Shown: positions 1 to 9,740, counted from the stretch's first letter. The stretch: DNA of 64,000 nucleotides from Pseudovibrio sp. Alg231-02 (GCF_900143565.1 NZ_FREX01000008.1:89487-153486), one strand, 5' to 3'. Notes: generated by a model from the sequence alone, not told the origin. Made by a program: numbers and translations.

Positions 1-194
1 ACTTCCTTGGAACATTGACCGAGTTGGAACAGGCTTAAGTTTGCCTTGAAAGACTTGTGGTTTGAGGAAACTGGAAGGCTTTCGGTTCGGGCCTAATTCT
101 TGTAGGTAAAAACCTGTAGTGCGCTGGTTGCTTTGTGATACAACAGTAAGGTGACCAGCTGCAGAAGAAACAAGAACGTTCCAGGAGCACATTT

Positions 195-473
195 ATGGCT
201 ACGCCGCTACTCGTTGCACTCTACTTTATGATGTGGTGGATTTTGTTCCTAGCCATTTTACCGTTTGGTGTTCGCACTCAGGCGGAAGAGGGCGAAGTTG
301 TTCCGGGAACGACTGAAAGCGCGCCCAAAAATCCTCAGATGCTGAAGAAGGTGATCATCAACACGATTGTAACGACAATTGTGTTCGTTGCCTTCTATTG
401 GTTCCTTGAGTCCGGCCTTGGCGCGCATCTGTTTCCACTTGTTGATCAATTAATGGGCAATGCTCCTTCCTGA
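195..473 (+). CDS. DUF1467-like small inner-membrane protein
   Basis: A 92-residue protein with two hydrophobic segments, about residues 5-25 and 52-72, joined by a polar loop, so it should be a small inner-membrane protein. The start is supported by AGGAG at 183-187. Size, topology and position upstream of proS match the alphaproteobacterial DUF1467 family as I remember it; the function of that family is unknown. A strong intrinsic terminator follows at 541-572, so it probably ends a transcript that begins to the left of the window. The family assignment is from pattern recognition only. Confidence 0.75.
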   Translation: MATPLLVALYFMMWWILFLAILPFGVRTQAEEGEVVPGTTESAPKNPQMLKKVIINTIVTTIVFVAFYWFLESGLGAHLFPLVDQLMGNAPS

Positions 474-540
474 TTTTGGTTTTACACATCAATTGTGTGG
501 CGTAAAATCAGCGAGTTACAGAGCAAATCCATCAAGTGTC

Positions 541-572
541 AAAAAAAGCGATTCTCTGGAATCGCTTTTTTT
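541..572 (+). terminator. Intrinsic terminator after the DUF1467-like gene
   Basis: A perfect 14-base-pair stem (541-554 with 559-572) closes a four-base loop TCTG. The 3' arm ends in a run of seven T. It lies about 70 bases after the preceding stop codon. The 5' arm begins with seven A, so it could also act on the other strand. Confidence 0.85.
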
Positions 573-701
573 GCGTTTAGAGGGGTGTTGTTAGAGAGAC
601 ACTTGTCCCTGCTGTATTCAGACTCTGGTGAGTATGCTGATATGAGTAAACTGAATGCGGTATTCATAGAATATCATGGAGTGAAACGGCAGAAATTGGC
701 G

Positions 702-728
702 AAAAAAAAGCAAGGCCGAAGCCTTGCT
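702..728 (-). terminator. Intrinsic terminator, minus strand, UUCG tetraloop
   Basis: Read on the minus strand, AGCAAGGC and GCCTTGCT form an 8-bp stem around TTCG (709-728), directly followed by eight T (702-709). There is no minus-strand protein gene upstream, so it most likely ends an RNA gene. Confidence 0.75.
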
Positions 729-841
729 GTTAGAACGAGTTCCGCGTCTAAATGTTCTCTTTGCACTTGCGTAGAGTGCCGGCTGCAACCAAACGGGCGC
801 CCGAGAACCTTCCTCCCAAGACTAAAGATCGCGATACCTTG

Positions 842-867
842 CAACACCGCTTAAGGGTGTTGTTTTT
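842..867 (+). terminator. Possible plus-strand terminator
   Basis: CAACACC (842-848) pairs with GGTGTTG (856-862), followed by TTTTT. It is weaker than its neighbours. On the minus strand the same hairpin would sit near the 5' end of the candidate small RNA. Confidence 0.45.
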
Positions 868-935
868 GTTGTTGAACAGACACTAACGTAATCACATTAG
901 TTTGTCATCATTTTGTATCAATTCGCCGCAATTTT

Positions 936-962
936 TTGCTTGCCTAAAATTTTAGCTATAAT
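936..962 (+). promoter_or_regulatory. Possible proS promoter with a palindromic spacer
   Basis: A consensus TATAAT at 957-962 is preceded by TTGCTT at 936-941 (15-base spacer, slightly short). The spacer contains the perfect 12-base palindrome CTAAAATTTTAG (944-955). The leader to the proS start would be about 185 bases. In that leader I see only an imperfect inverted repeat (ATGTCTTAG near 1026 and CTAAGAAGACAT near 1083). Promoter activity is inferred. Confidence 0.35.
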
Positions 963-1155
963 TTTTCGGAGATTCCGTGAGTTGAACCCAAAGGTGTAGG
1001 CAAAAAGCTGCGTGTATGGGGAAATATGTCTTAGAAAATTGGCATATAACCATGTTGGCAGTTACAACAGGCGTTCTGCTTGCTAAGAAGACATAGAAAT
1101 GATGTTTGGTGGTGAGCCAGAGCTTGCGTGCCTTTAAACCTGAAGAGTTAAACTA

Positions 1156-2481
1156 ATGCGTTTGTCCCGATATTTCCTGCCTATTTTGAAGGAAACTCCG
1201 AAAGAAGCCGAGATCGTATCGCACCGCCTGATGTTGCGTGCGGGTATGGTCCGTCAGCAGTCAGCCGGGATTTATGCATGGCTGCCGCTTGGCCACCGTG
1301 TGCTCAACAAGATTCAGCGTATTGTTGAAGAAGAGCAGAACCGCTCCGGTGCTGTCCAGCTGCTTATGCCAACCATTCAGCCTGCTGACCTGTGGCGCGA
1401 AAGTGGCCGCTATGATGCGTACGGCAAAGAAATGCTGCGCATTGAAGACCGTCATGAACGGGAAATGCTCTTTGGCCCAACCAATGAAGAGATGATCACT
1501 GACATCTTCCGCAGCTATGTGCGCTCCTACAAGGACCTGCCGCTGAACCTTTATCACATACAGTGGAAGTTCCGCGATGAAGTGCGTCCTCGTTTCGGCG
1601 TGATGCGCGGTCGTGAGTTCCTGATGAAGGATGCTTATTCCTTCGACCTGGACAAAGAGCGGGCAACAGAAGCCTACCGCCGCATGTTTGTCGCTTATTT
1701 GCGCACCTTTGCCCGCATGGGTCTGACTGCAATTCCTATGAAGGCGGACACTGGCCCAATCGGCGGCGACCTGTCTCACGAGTTCATCGTGCTGGCGTCT
1801 ACCGGTGAGAGCGAAGTGTTCCTTGATAAGGATATTCTTGGCCTGCCAACTCCGGCGGAAGATATTGATTTCAATGGTGACCTTTCCGGCATTATTGAGC
1901 AGTGGACCACGCCTTACGCTGCAACTGATGAGATGCATGACGAAGCTGCCTTTGAGGCTGTTGCAGAAGACAAAAAGGTTTCTGCACGCGGTATTGAAGT
2001 TGGCCACATCTTCTACTTCGGCACCAAATACTCCGAGCCTATGGGCGCGAAAGTGATGACTGCTGAAGGCAAGGAACAGCCTGTTCACATGGGTTCCTAC
2101 GGCATTGGTGTGTCCCGCCTGCTGGGCGCGATCATTGAAGCATGCCATGATGATGATGGCATTGTCTGGCCAAAAGAAGTTGCGCCGTTCCATGTTGGTT
2201 TGATCAACATGAAGGTTGGTTCTGAGTGCGATGAAGTTTGTGAGAGCGTTTACGCGGAGCTGGAAAAGGCGGGCGTTGAGGTTCTTTATGATGACCGCAA
2301 GACCAGTGCAGGCCAGAAATTTGCAAGCATGGATCTGATTGGTCTGCCATATCAGCTGGTTGTTGGCCCACGTGGTCTGAAGACTGGTGAAGTGGAAGTC
2401 AAAGACCGTGCAACTGGTGATCGCGAAATGTTGACCCCGGAAGCGGCTGTCAACAAACTGATTTCTGCCTTAAAAGGCTGA
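1156..2481 (+). CDS. proS: Prolyl-tRNA synthetase, short alphaproteobacterial form
   Basis: Class II aminoacyl-tRNA synthetase that charges tRNA-Pro with proline in the cytoplasm. At 441 residues it is the compact form without the roughly 180-residue editing insertion found in the E. coli enzyme, as is usual in alphaproteobacteria. Motif 2 is seen around residues 135-165 ([16 protein letters not shown]) and motif 3 near 312-320 (GSYGIGVSR). The C-terminal third is the anticodon-binding domain. The ATG start gives a protein beginning MRLSRYFLP, which fits the family. A terminator follows at 2531-2560, so it is probably transcribed alone. Confidence 0.97.
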   Translation: MRLSRYFLPILKETPKEAEIVSHRLMLRAGMVRQQSAGIYAWLPLGHRVLNKIQRIVEEEQNRSGAVQLLMPTIQPADLWRESGRYDAYGKEMLRIEDRHEREMLFGPTNEEMITDIFRSYVRSYKDLPLNLYHIQWKFRDEVRPRFGVMRGREFLMKDAYSFDLDKERATEAYRRMFVAYLRTFARMGLTAIPMKADTGPIGGDLSHEFIVLASTGESEVFLDKDILGLPTPAEDIDFNGDLSGIIEQWTTPYAATDEMHDEAAFEAVAEDKKVSARGIEVGHIFYFGTKYSEPMGAKVMTAEGKEQPVHMGSYGIGVSRLLGAIIEACHDDDGIVWPKEVAPFHVGLINMKVGSECDEVCESVYAELEKAGVEVLYDDRKTSAGQKFASMDLIGLPYQLVVGPRGLKTGEVEVKDRATGDREMLTPEAAVNKLISALKG

Positions 2482-2530
2482 TATCAGCGAAGCTTGGGGT
2501 AACTCAGCAGCTTCAATGGTATGCTAGGTG

Positions 2531-2560
2531 CCGGCGGCCTTTCTGCTGCCGGGCCTTTTT
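2531..2560 (+). terminator. proS terminator
   Basis: CCGGCGGC (2531-2538) pairs with GCTGCCGG (2545-2552), with one G-U pair, followed by GCC and five T. Confidence 0.8.
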
Positions 2561-2642
2561 GCCAGAGCTTATGGCACTTGCTCTTCATGCTCCCTATATT
2601 CCACGGGGTAGTTGAACAGGCGGAAACGGAGAATAGTCTAGT

Positions 2643-3929
2643 ATGACGGCAGAGATTCAGGCGGCTCATCCCGGAAAGAACCGGTGGTTTGCACCCTTTG
2701 AGTGGATGCTGGCAGGGCGTTATCTGCGCTCCAGACGCAAAGAAACTTTCATTTCAATTATTGCCGGTCTGTCCTTTTTGGGCATCACTTTGGGCGTTGC
2801 AACTCTGATTATCGTTATGGCGGTGATGAACGGGTTCCGTACGGAGCTGCTGACCAAAATTCTTGGCATCAACGGACACGTGCTCGTGCAGCCCATCGAT
2901 AGCCCGCTCAATGACTATGAGGCGACCTCGGTCAAGCTGGCTGGCATCGACGGTGTTGATTTTGCTATGCCGTTTGTTGAAGGGCAGGCGATGATCTCCG
3001 GACCAAGCGCTGATCTGGGCGCTTTGTTCCGCGGTGTTCATAAGGCTGATCTTGATAAACTGGATCTGGTGTCCGGGAACGTTCTGCTTGGAACGCTGGA
3101 TGGGTTTGATGATGGTGAAGGTGTTGCCATTGGCTCTCGTCTTGCGCGTCAGCTGGGTGTGACTGTTGGTGATACGGTTCGCGTGATTACGCCGCGTGGC
3201 AGCATCACGCCGATGGGGATGACCCCGCGCGTGAAGGGCTATCCGGTCTCTGCGATCTTCCAGATTGGCATGAGCGAATATGATGGTACGATTGCCTTCA
3301 TGCCGTTTAATGAAGCACAGCTGTACTTCAATAAAGAAGGTCTGGCGACGGGCATTGAGGTCTATGCTGATGACCCGGATGCTGTTGGTCCGCTGCGACC
3401 TGTCATTGAAGAAGAGGCTGGACGGCCTGTGTTCGTTTCTGACTGGCGCCAGCGCAATATGACGTTCTTCTCAGCGCTTGAGGTTGAGCGTAACGTGATG
3501 TTCCTGATCCTCACGCTGATTGTTCTTGTTGCGGCTTTGAATATCATTTCCGGCATGACCATGCTTGTGAAAGATAAGGGCCGTGATATCGCCGTGCTGC
3601 GTACGATGGGTGCAACTCGCGGCGCGGTGATGCGGATCTTCATCATCACGGGGGCCAGCATTGGAACCATTGGTACGTTTGCCGGGTTTATTTTGGGTAC
3701 TGTGGTGTGCTGGAACATTGAGAGCATTCGCCAGGGGATTTCCTGGTTGACCTCGACCGAGCTGTTCTCGCCTGAGCTTTACTTCCTTTCAAAGCTGCCG
3801 GCTGAAATGAATCCAAGTGAGACGACCAGTGTTGTTATTATGGCTTTGGTCTTGAGCCTGCTTGCTACGATTTACCCTGCCTGGCGCGCAGCCCGGCTCG
3901 ATCCTGTTGAGGCTTTGCGCTACGAATGA
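2643..3929 (+). CDS. lolC: Lipoprotein-releasing ABC transporter permease LolC/E family
   Basis: Membrane subunit of the Lol machine that extracts lipoproteins from the inner membrane for transfer to LolA. Its 428 residues show the MacB/FtsX-type layout: one membrane span near residues 35-62, a large periplasmic domain to about 270, then three spans near 280-305, 325-350 and 385-410. The C-terminus ends in the typical [18 protein letters not shown]. It overlaps lolD by four bases (ATGA at 3926-3929), indicating translational coupling. Only one permease gene is present here, so it probably acts as a homodimeric LolC/E-type subunit (the LolF idea); this is an inference. Confidence 0.93.
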   Translation: MTAEIQAAHPGKNRWFAPFEWMLAGRYLRSRRKETFISIIAGLSFLGITLGVATLIIVMAVMNGFRTELLTKILGINGHVLVQPIDSPLNDYEATSVKLAGIDGVDFAMPFVEGQAMISGPSADLGALFRGVHKADLDKLDLVSGNVLLGTLDGFDDGEGVAIGSRLARQLGVTVGDTVRVITPRGSITPMGMTPRVKGYPVSAIFQIGMSEYDGTIAFMPFNEAQLYFNKEGLATGIEVYADDPDAVGPLRPVIEEEAGRPVFVSDWRQRNMTFFSALEVERNVMFLILTLIVLVAALNIISGMTMLVKDKGRDIAVLRTMGATRGAVMRIFIITGASIGTIGTFAGFILGTVVCWNIESIRQGISWLTSTELFSPELYFLSKLPAEMNPSETTSVVIMALVLSLLATIYPAWRAARLDPVEALRYE

Positions 3930-4660
3930 TGAATAAACCAACAAAACCGGTTTCTGGTGTTTCGCTTAAGGGTGAGGAACGCGTTCCTGTTCTGAGTTTG
4001 AAGAATGTTGTCCGCGGTTATGTTGAGGGCAACAGCAAACTGGAAATTCTGAAGGGCGCTGACCTTAACCTCTATGAAGGGGAAATGGTTGCGCTCGTGG
4101 CGCCCTCCGGCGCAGGTAAGTCTACGCTGATGCATCTGGCTGGCCTTTTGGAAATGCCGCAGAGCGGTGAGGTGCTGATTGGCGGGCGGGAATGTTCCAA
4201 GCTCAATGATGATGCGCGCACAGCCATTCGGCGGACTGAGGTGGGCTTTGTCTACCAGTTCCATCAGTTGCTGCCTGAATTTACTGCGCTGGAAAACATT
4301 GCGTTGCCGCAGATGATTTGCGGACTGAAACGTCAGGATGCAGAAGAGCGCGCGCGCCAGCTGCTCTCTTATATGCGTTTATCTGAGCGGGAAACTCATC
4401 GTCCGGCTGAGCTTTCCGGTGGTGAGCAGCAGCGTGTTGCGATTGCGCGTGCGGTTGCCAATGCACCGCGTGTTCTGTTGGCGGATGAGCCAACGGGGAA
4501 CCTTGATCCGAACACCTCGCAGTATGTGTTTGAGGCACTGACTGCGCTGGTTCGTGCCTCCGGTGTGGCGGCCTTGCTGGCAACCCACAATCTGGAAATT
4601 GCAAAACAGATGGACCGACGGATTACACTGCGCGAAGGCAAGGTGGTCGAGCTTCCTTAA
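3926..4660 (+). CDS. lolD: Lipoprotein-releasing ABC transporter ATPase LolD
   Basis: Cytoplasmic ATPase that powers lipoprotein release together with the adjacent permease. It is 244 residues long, including about 20 extra N-terminal residues. Walker A is APSGAGKST near residue 57, the ABC signature [10 protein letters not shown] near 161, Walker [13 protein letters not shown] near 182, and the H-loop histidine lies in LATHNLE near 219. Its start codon lies inside the lolC stop, so the two are co-translated. A strong terminator follows at 4693. Confidence 0.95.
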   Translation: MMNKPTKPVSGVSLKGEERVPVLSLKNVVRGYVEGNSKLEILKGADLNLYEGEMVALVAPSGAGKSTLMHLAGLLEMPQSGEVLIGGRECSKLNDDARTAIRRTEVGFVYQFHQLLPEFTALENIALPQMICGLKRQDAEERARQLLSYMRLSERETHRPAELSGGEQQRVAIARAVANAPRVLLADEPTGNLDPNTSQYVFEALTALVRASGVAALLATHNLEIAKQMDRRITLREGKVVELP

Positions 4661-4692
4661 ATTGGAAACGAGAGTGCGTTCCATTGAGAATC

Positions 4693-4727
4693 AAATGCCA
4701 GCGACCTGTTCGCTGGCATTTTTGTTT
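4693..4727 (+). terminator. lolCD terminator
   Basis: A perfect 12-bp stem (4693-4704 with 4710-4721) closes a CCTGT loop and runs into TTGTTTTT. Confidence 0.85.
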
Positions 4728-5012
4728 TTGGGAGATGTTCTTGTTTTGATGCCTGTTGTTCTCTCTGTCTGAGTGCTCAAGCAAGGCTGGTGTTCCGCGA
4801 TACTTACCTGCGGCGTTAACGCTGATTGATTCAGCAACTTGTTGAGTTGCTGAGGGAAATACCTTGCTGTGTTTGAGTGGTGATGTTGGAGGAGGAATGC
4901 GTATACCACTCATTAACTATGAGTTTGACCCAGCCAAATTAAGGGTTGAAAGAATGAGAACATTGATAGAACATAACGAATACAAATAGGGTTCAAAATA
5001 AGGGTGTTTGTT

Positions 5013-5114
5013 ATGTCATTTGTACTTCGTGAAGCAGCAGCATTCGGTTCTATCGTTCTTTTTGCAAGCAGTTGCCTGATGTGGGGTGATGCGCTGACCC
5101 GGATGCTTCCTTAG
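5013..5114 (+). CDS. Possible 33-residue small hydrophobic protein
   Basis: A short open frame upstream of dnaE. It begins with ATG behind AAGGG (5000-5004, 8-base spacing) and encodes 33 residues. The start is MSFVLREAAAF and the middle is hydrophobic (SIVLFASSCLMW), so one short membrane helix is plausible. The rest of the 588-base lolD-dnaE gap (4728-5012, 5115-5248) shows no other gene. I do not recognise a family, and no function is proposed. It could be a chance frame; the ribosome-binding site and coherent hydrophobic helix are the only support. Confidence 0.4.
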   Translation: MSFVLREAAAFGSIVLFASSCLMWGDALTRMLP

Positions 5115-5248
5115 AAAATACTGAGGAAGAGAGGTTGGGAAACTCGGGATAACCGGTGGTGCGATTTGCCAGGCAATTGCATTTTGCTTTTGGGTCCTCC
5201 AAATGAGGTGCTACTGTCGCACATACCTTGCGAACCAAAAGGCTCCAG

Positions 5249-8200
5249 ATGTCATCTCCAGGTTTCGTCCATCTCCGTGTTCACTCGGCTTATTCATTGC
5301 TGGAAGGAGCTCTCCCAATTGGAAAGCTGCTTGATCTGGCTTCCAAGGATGAACAACCGGCGCTGGCCATTACTGACAGCGGGAACTTGTTTGGTGCGCT
5401 TGAGTTTTCTGAAAAAGCTTTTGGCGCGGGTATACAGCCTGTCATTGGTTGTCAGATATCGGTGACCTTTGACGATCAGCCTGACGCGGTGGGAGATGAA
5501 GCCGTCAGTGATCTGGTTTTTCTTGCCGTGAATGAAGGGGGCTATGAGAACCTCATGGATCTTGTATCAAGAGCCTTTCTTGATACAGAGCCGGGGCTCA
5601 AAGCCAATGTTCCTCTTTCACGTGTGTTGGGTAAATCCGATGGCTTGATTGTTCTGAGCGGTGCGAGTGATGGCCCGATTAACTCGCAACTGCGAGAGGG
5701 GCATGTTGATCTTGCCAAGTCTCGCCTAGAGGTTTTGCAGTCCACATTTGGCGATCGTCTTTATGTGGAACTGCAGCGCCACAATATGAAAGGCGAGGAA
5801 GATGTTGAGCCTGCGCTCCTGAACCTTGCCTATGATCTGAATATTCCAATTGTTGCGACCAACGAGGCTTATTTCCCTAATCCGGATGATTATGAAGCGC
5901 ATGATGCCCTGATCGCGATTTCCGAAGGTCGTGTTCTTGTCGAGACGGATCGCCGTCAGCTGACGCCGGATCATTGCTTCAAAACCCGTGAGCAGATGAT
6001 GGAGCTGTTCTCCGATCTTCCGGAGGCGCTTGAGAACTCCGTGGCGATTGCGCGGCGCTGCCATTACCGGCCTTTGAAGCGAGATCCTATTCTGCCACGC
6101 TTTGCTGGTGCGGATGCTGATGCTGGCGAAGCGGAGCGTGCCGAGGCGGAAGAGCTGACGCGGCAGGCGAAGGAAGGCTTGCAGGCGCGTCTCGATCTGC
6201 ATGGGCTGGCACCTGACCTTGAAGAGAAAGATTACTGGGACCGTCTGGATTATGAGCTTGGCATCATTATCCGTATGAAGTTTCCTGGATACTTCCTGAT
6301 CGTTGCGGACTTTATCAAGTGGGCGAAGAATGAGGACATTCCTGTGGGACCGGGGCGTGGTTCCGGTGCGGGGTCGCTTGTTGCCTGGTCACTGACCATC
6401 ACCGATCTTGACCCAATGCGGTTCTCGTTGCTGTTCGAGCGCTTCCTGAATCCGGACCGCGTGTCCATGCCGGATTTCGACATCGACTTTTGTCAGAACC
6501 GTCGTGAAGAAGTGATCCGTTATGTGCAGCGCAAGTATGGCCGCGAGCAGGTGGCACAGATCATCACCTATGGAACGCTGCAGGCCAAGGCGGTGCTGCG
6601 CGACGTGGGCCGTGTTCTGCAAATGCCATATGGTCAGGTGGACCGCCTAAGTAAACTGGTGCCCGGCAACCCGGCCAATCCGTGCACATTGCCAGAGGCC
6701 TTGGAGCAGGAGCCGCGGCTGCGTGAAGCAGCCAAGCAGGAAGAGGTTGTCGATCGCCTTTTGAAGATGGCGCAGAAGCTGGAAGGACTTTATCGTCACG
6801 CGTCTACCCACGCGGCGGGTGTGGTGATTGGGGACCGTCCGCTGGAGCAGCTGGTACCGCTTTACCGAGATCCTCGTTCTGACATGCCTGTTGCTCAGTT
6901 CAACATGAAATGGGTTGAAGCGGCCGGTCTGGTCAAGTTTGACTTTTTGGGTCTGAAAACGCTGACAGTGATTGATACTGCGGTTTCGCACATCAAGAAG
7001 CGCGGTATTGAAGTTAAGATCGATGAAATACCGATTGATGACCCCGCGACCTATAAGCTTCTGGCTGCTGGTGAGACGGTTGGTGTGTTCCAGCTGGAAA
7101 GTCAGGGCATGCGCCGCGCCATTGCTGGTATGCGGCCTGACCGGTTTGAGGATATCATTGCTCTGGTGGCGCTCTATCGCCCGGGCCCAATGGACAATAT
7201 CCCGATCTACAACGCGGTAAAACATGGCGAGCAGGAGCCTGATTATCTCCACCCGTTGCTGGAGCCAATCCTGACCGAGACAAACGGCATTATCGTTTAT
7301 CAGGAACAGGTGATGCAGATTGCTCAGGTGCTGTCTGGTTACTCTCTTGGTGAAGCGGATTTGCTGCGCCGTGCGATGGGTAAGAAGATCGCGGCTGAAA
7401 TGGAGATCCAGCGCGCCCGCTTTGTTGAGGGGGCGGTTGAGCAGAAGGTCGATAAAAATCAGGCCGGGATGATCTACGATCTGGTGGCCAAGTTCGCGAA
7501 CTACGGTTTTAACAAATCCCACGCGGCTGCTTATGCGCTTGTGGCCTATCAAACTGCATGGCTGAAAGCGAATTATCCGGTTGAGTTCCTCGCCGGCATC
7601 ATGACGCTTGATCTGGGTAATACGGACAAGTTGAGTGACTTCCGTCAGGAAGCGGTGCGTATGGGTATCGAGGTCGTGCCACCCTCCGTCAATAAATCCG
7701 GTGTGCATTTTGGCGTGCTTGACGGCAAGATCGTTTACGCTATGGGTGCGATCAAAGGTGTGGGCGAGCAGGCGGTTGAACACATTGTTGATGTGCGTGG
7801 AGATGAACCGTTTAAGGATCTGGGTGACTTTGCAACGCGTATCAGTCCGAAGGTTCTTAATAAGCGCACGATCGAGAATCTCATCGCTGCTGGCGCATTT
7901 GACGAACTTAATCCAAACCGTGCGCAGTTGCTTGACGGTCTGGATCGCATCATCGGGATGGCACAGCGGACGGAAGAGAATAAGACATCTGGTCAAAATG
8001 ATTTCTTTGGCGGAGACAATGCGCCAGAGCCTTTGATCCTCAATCCGACAGACCCTTGGCTGCCATCCGAGCGGCTGCAAAAAGAATATGCGGCGGTCGG
8101 CTTTTACATTTCAGCCCATCCGCTCGATGAGTATCGCGAGCTGTTCACCAAGTTGCGTGTGCAGCTTTGGAAAGATTTTGAGCGCTCTGTGAAGGCTGGG

Positions 8201-8683
8201 TCTTCCGCAGGGCGTCTTGCAGGCACTGTGACAGCAAAGCAGGAGCGCAAGACCCGTACCGGCAACCAGATGGGCATCGTTCGTATTTCTGATCCGACCG
8301 GGCAGTATGAAGCGGTGATGTTCTCTGAGACGCTGAACCAATGCCGCGATTTGCTGGAGCCGGGGCAATCTGTTGTGCTGCTGGTGCAGGCAGATATGCG
8401 TGATGAGGAAGTCAGTGTTCGCATTTCACAGGTAGAGCCGCTGGAGAAAGTGGCGGGCAGGGTGCATCGAACCCTGCGAATTTTCCTCGGATCCAGTGAA
8501 CCGATCCAGAGTTTGCAGCGCCAACTCCGCCGCGGCGGTGATGGTGAAGTGAGCTGCGTTGTGCTGCTGGATAACGGTCAGCGCGAAGTGGAGGTCAAAC
8601 TCCCCGGAAACTATCAGCTTTCACCGCAACTGTCTGGTGCGTTGAAAACCCTACCGGGCGTGATGGACGTCCAGATGTCCTAG
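5249..8683 (+). CDS. dnaE: DNA polymerase III alpha subunit
   Basis: Replicative polymerase subunit of the DNA polymerase III holoenzyme. The N-terminal PHP domain begins at once (FVHLRVHSAYSLLEGA). The palm motif PDFDIDF near residue 408 carries two catalytic aspartates and is preceded by GPGRGSGAGS. Fingers, helix-hairpin-helix and OB-fold regions follow, giving 1144 residues, normal for DnaE1. I chose ATG 5249, which has AAAAGG at 5237-5242, over an in-frame TTG at 5228; the protein then starts as in homologues. It appears to be transcribed alone and ends at a bidirectional terminator. Confidence 0.97.
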   Translation: MSSPGFVHLRVHSAYSLLEGALPIGKLLDLASKDEQPALAITDSGNLFGALEFSEKAFGAGIQPVIGCQISVTFDDQPDAVGDEAVSDLVFLAVNEGGYENLMDLVSRAFLDTEPGLKANVPLSRVLGKSDGLIVLSGASDGPINSQLREGHVDLAKSRLEVLQSTFGDRLYVELQRHNMKGEEDVEPALLNLAYDLNIPIVATNEAYFPNPDDYEAHDALIAISEGRVLVETDRRQLTPDHCFKTREQMMELFSDLPEALENSVAIARRCHYRPLKRDPILPRFAGADADAGEAERAEAEELTRQAKEGLQARLDLHGLAPDLEEKDYWDRLDYELGIIIRMKFPGYFLIVADFIKWAKNEDIPVGPGRGSGAGSLVAWSLTITDLDPMRFSLLFERFLNPDRVSMPDFDIDFCQNRREEVIRYVQRKYGREQVAQIITYGTLQAKAVLRDVGRVLQMPYGQVDRLSKLVPGNPANPCTLPEALEQEPRLREAAKQEEVVDRLLKMAQKLEGLYRHASTHAAGVVIGDRPLEQLVPLYRDPRSDMPVAQFNMKWVEAAGLVKFDFLGLKTLTVIDTAVSHIKKRGIEVKIDEIPIDDPATYKLLAAGETVGVFQLESQGMRRAIAGMRPDRFEDIIALVALYRPGPMDNIPIYNAVKHGEQEPDYLHPLLEPILTETNGIIVYQEQVMQIAQVLSGYSLGEADLLRRAMGKKIAAEMEIQRARFVEGAVEQKVDKNQAGMIYDLVAKFANYGFNKSHAAAYALVAYQTAWLKANYPVEFLAGIMTLDLGNTDKLSDFRQEAVRMGIEVVPPSVNKSGVHFGVLDGKIVYAMGAIKGVGEQAVEHIVDVRGDEPFKDLGDFATRISPKVLNKRTIENLIAAGAFDELNPNRAQLLDGLDRIIGMAQRTEENKTSGQNDFFGGDNAPEPLILNPTDPWLPSERLQKEYAAVGFYISAHPLDEYRELFTKLRVQLWKDFERSVKAGSSAGRLAGTVTAKQERKTRTGNQMGIVRISDPTGQYEAVMFSETLNQCRDLLEPGQSVVLLVQADMRDEEVSVRISQVEPLEKVAGRVHRTLRIFLGSSEPIQSLQRQLRRGGDGEVSCVVLLDNGQREVEVKLPGNYQLSPQLSGALKTLPGVMDVQMS

Positions 8684-8708
8684 GATGCTTCGGTATATGC
8701 AAAAAAAG

Positions 8709-8736
8709 AACCCCGCGGAAGATGTTCGGCGGGGTT
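8709..8736. terminator. Bidirectional terminator between dnaE and the lipoprotein gene
   Basis: AACCCCGC (8709-8716) pairs with GCGGGGTT (8729-8736). TT plus CTATTTT follows on the plus side, and AAAAAAA precedes it, giving a T run on the minus strand. It lies between convergent genes. Confidence 0.75.
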
Positions 8737-8789
8737 TTCTATTTTAGAGCATGTTGCGTTTATTGGTGTTCATGCCAGTTGCTCCGATA

Positions 8790-9476
8790 CTAAAAGATTT
8801 TCTGTATGACCTGTTCAGCGCAGGAGTAACCGAGGTTTCTGGCGAAGCGGTCTACACTCTTTTGTCCTTTCTCAGCCAGATCAGTTAAATCGGCATGATC
8901 AGTAACGTTGCAGGTTGAGGCAGCGAGGATTTTGCCATCCTTGGCGGAAACCAGGAGTGCGCGTCCGCGGTAGCGGTAAGCGAGATTTGCGAACCAGCCT
9001 GCGCCCTGCATTTCTGACTGATAGGTGACAGTTGATACATCCAAGTAATAACCAGAGTAACCGGTTTCTCTGGCGAGCTTTGTGAGAGCTTTTGCGCGTT
9101 TCTCCTCGCTGATGGTCGGTTTGCTATATGGGCCCTTGATCGTGCCCTTAAAGCGGAACTTGTGGGTGCTCTGCAGATATTTGGTCAACCGGTCGCGCAT
9201 GGCGGTTTGTGGATCGTGCTTCGCTGCGGGAATGGAGGCCATCTCGCCATAGGCGCCAGAGGCTGCATTCATGGCTGTGGTCACAACAATACCCAGCAGA
9301 CCATGCTGGATGCCATGGGTGTTGATGTGACCTTCTCTCACATGTCGGTTTTTGATGGGCTTTACTGAGGATTTGGAGATCGTCTTTGCATCAATGTCCG
9401 AGAGCTTGACGGTTTTGGCGCAGCCACTCAATGTCAAAGCCACAAGTGCTGCTACTATCAGTTTGTTTGGTGCCAT
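8790..9476 (-). CDS. Predicted lipoprotein of unknown function
   Basis: A 228-residue protein with a lipoprotein signal peptide: a short basic start, a hydrophobic stretch, then the lipobox LSGC with cysteine near residue 19. It should therefore be lipidated and anchored in the envelope. The remainder is mixed alpha/beta with several tyrosines (GYSGYYLDVSTVTYQ) and a cysteine pair near residues 188 and 219. I do not recognise a family. It stands alone on the minus strand, convergent with dnaE. Confidence 0.8.
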   Translation of the reverse strand: MAPNKLIVAALVALTLSGCAKTVKLSDIDAKTISKSSVKPIKNRHVREGHINTHGIQHGLLGIVVTTAMNAASGAYGEMASIPAAKHDPQTAMRDRLTKYLQSTHKFRFKGTIKGPYSKPTISEEKRAKALTKLARETGYSGYYLDVSTVTYQSEMQGAGWFANLAYRYRGRALLVSAKDGKILAASTCNVTDHADLTDLAEKGQKSVDRFARNLGYSCAEQVIQKIF

Positions 9477-9685
9477 TTTAAAATGTGTCCGAATTGAGTC
9501 GTTTTGTTGATGTTTTGTTAACTATAACTTTTCGGAATTACTAATATGTAATGCGCATACCCACAGTTTGGTTTGGTGTCTGGTTGCTGTGGTGGAGATG
9601 ATAAAATTTGTAGTTGTGCAAACAGGGCTGGAGAGTATCTGTTTTACTAATTCGGGCCTATGTGTTGATCTTAATCCTTGAGTGC

Positions 9686-9740
9686 TTGATCTTCTTGAAA
9701 AGGGGTTCTATAAGCGCCCCATCCCGCACGCAGGGCGGGG
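9686..9740 (+). promoter_or_regulatory. rpsB promoter and G/C-rich leader hairpin
   Basis: TTGATC (9686-9691), a 17-base spacer and TATAAG (9709-9714) make a good sigma-70-type promoter about 120 bases before rpsB. Directly downstream CGCCC (9715-9719) can pair with GGGCG (9733-9737), flanked by GGGG. A structured leader here would suit S2 autoregulation known in other bacteria; that link is an inference. The rest of the 9477-9685 gap is AT-rich with no gene. Confidence 0.6.

Larger units (their letters stand above)
702..887 (-). ncRNA. Candidate small structured RNA (family not identified)
   Basis: This part of the 680-base gap before proS has no convincing gene but carries RNA-gene signals on the minus strand. 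A possible promoter reads TTGATA (916-921) with a 16-base spacer to TAATGT (894-899). The transcript would be about 185 nt. It ends in a strong intrinsic terminator whose 8-bp stem has a TTCG loop followed by eight T (702-728). Internal pairing is visible: GCACT/AGTGC as a local hairpin near 765-781 and GTTCTC/GAGAAC closing a larger domain. Length and bulged-rod layout would suit a 6S-type RNA, but I could not recognise the family. A plus-strand transcript ending at 842-867 is the alternative. Confidence 0.45.

Noticed and set aside
495..854. A 119-codon frame in the gap before proS
   Set aside because: It runs through an intrinsic terminator and the candidate RNA gene, starts with an alternative codon without a ribosome-binding site and has no coherent protein features.
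1261..2193. A 310-codon frame antisense to proS
   Set aside because: Shadow of the strongly biased proS codons; no recognisable motif.
6647..8080. A 477-codon open frame antisense to dnaE
   Set aside because: It lies wholly inside the well-conserved dnaE gene, has no domain features, and its composition (rich in His, Arg, Gln) is typical of an antisense shadow.
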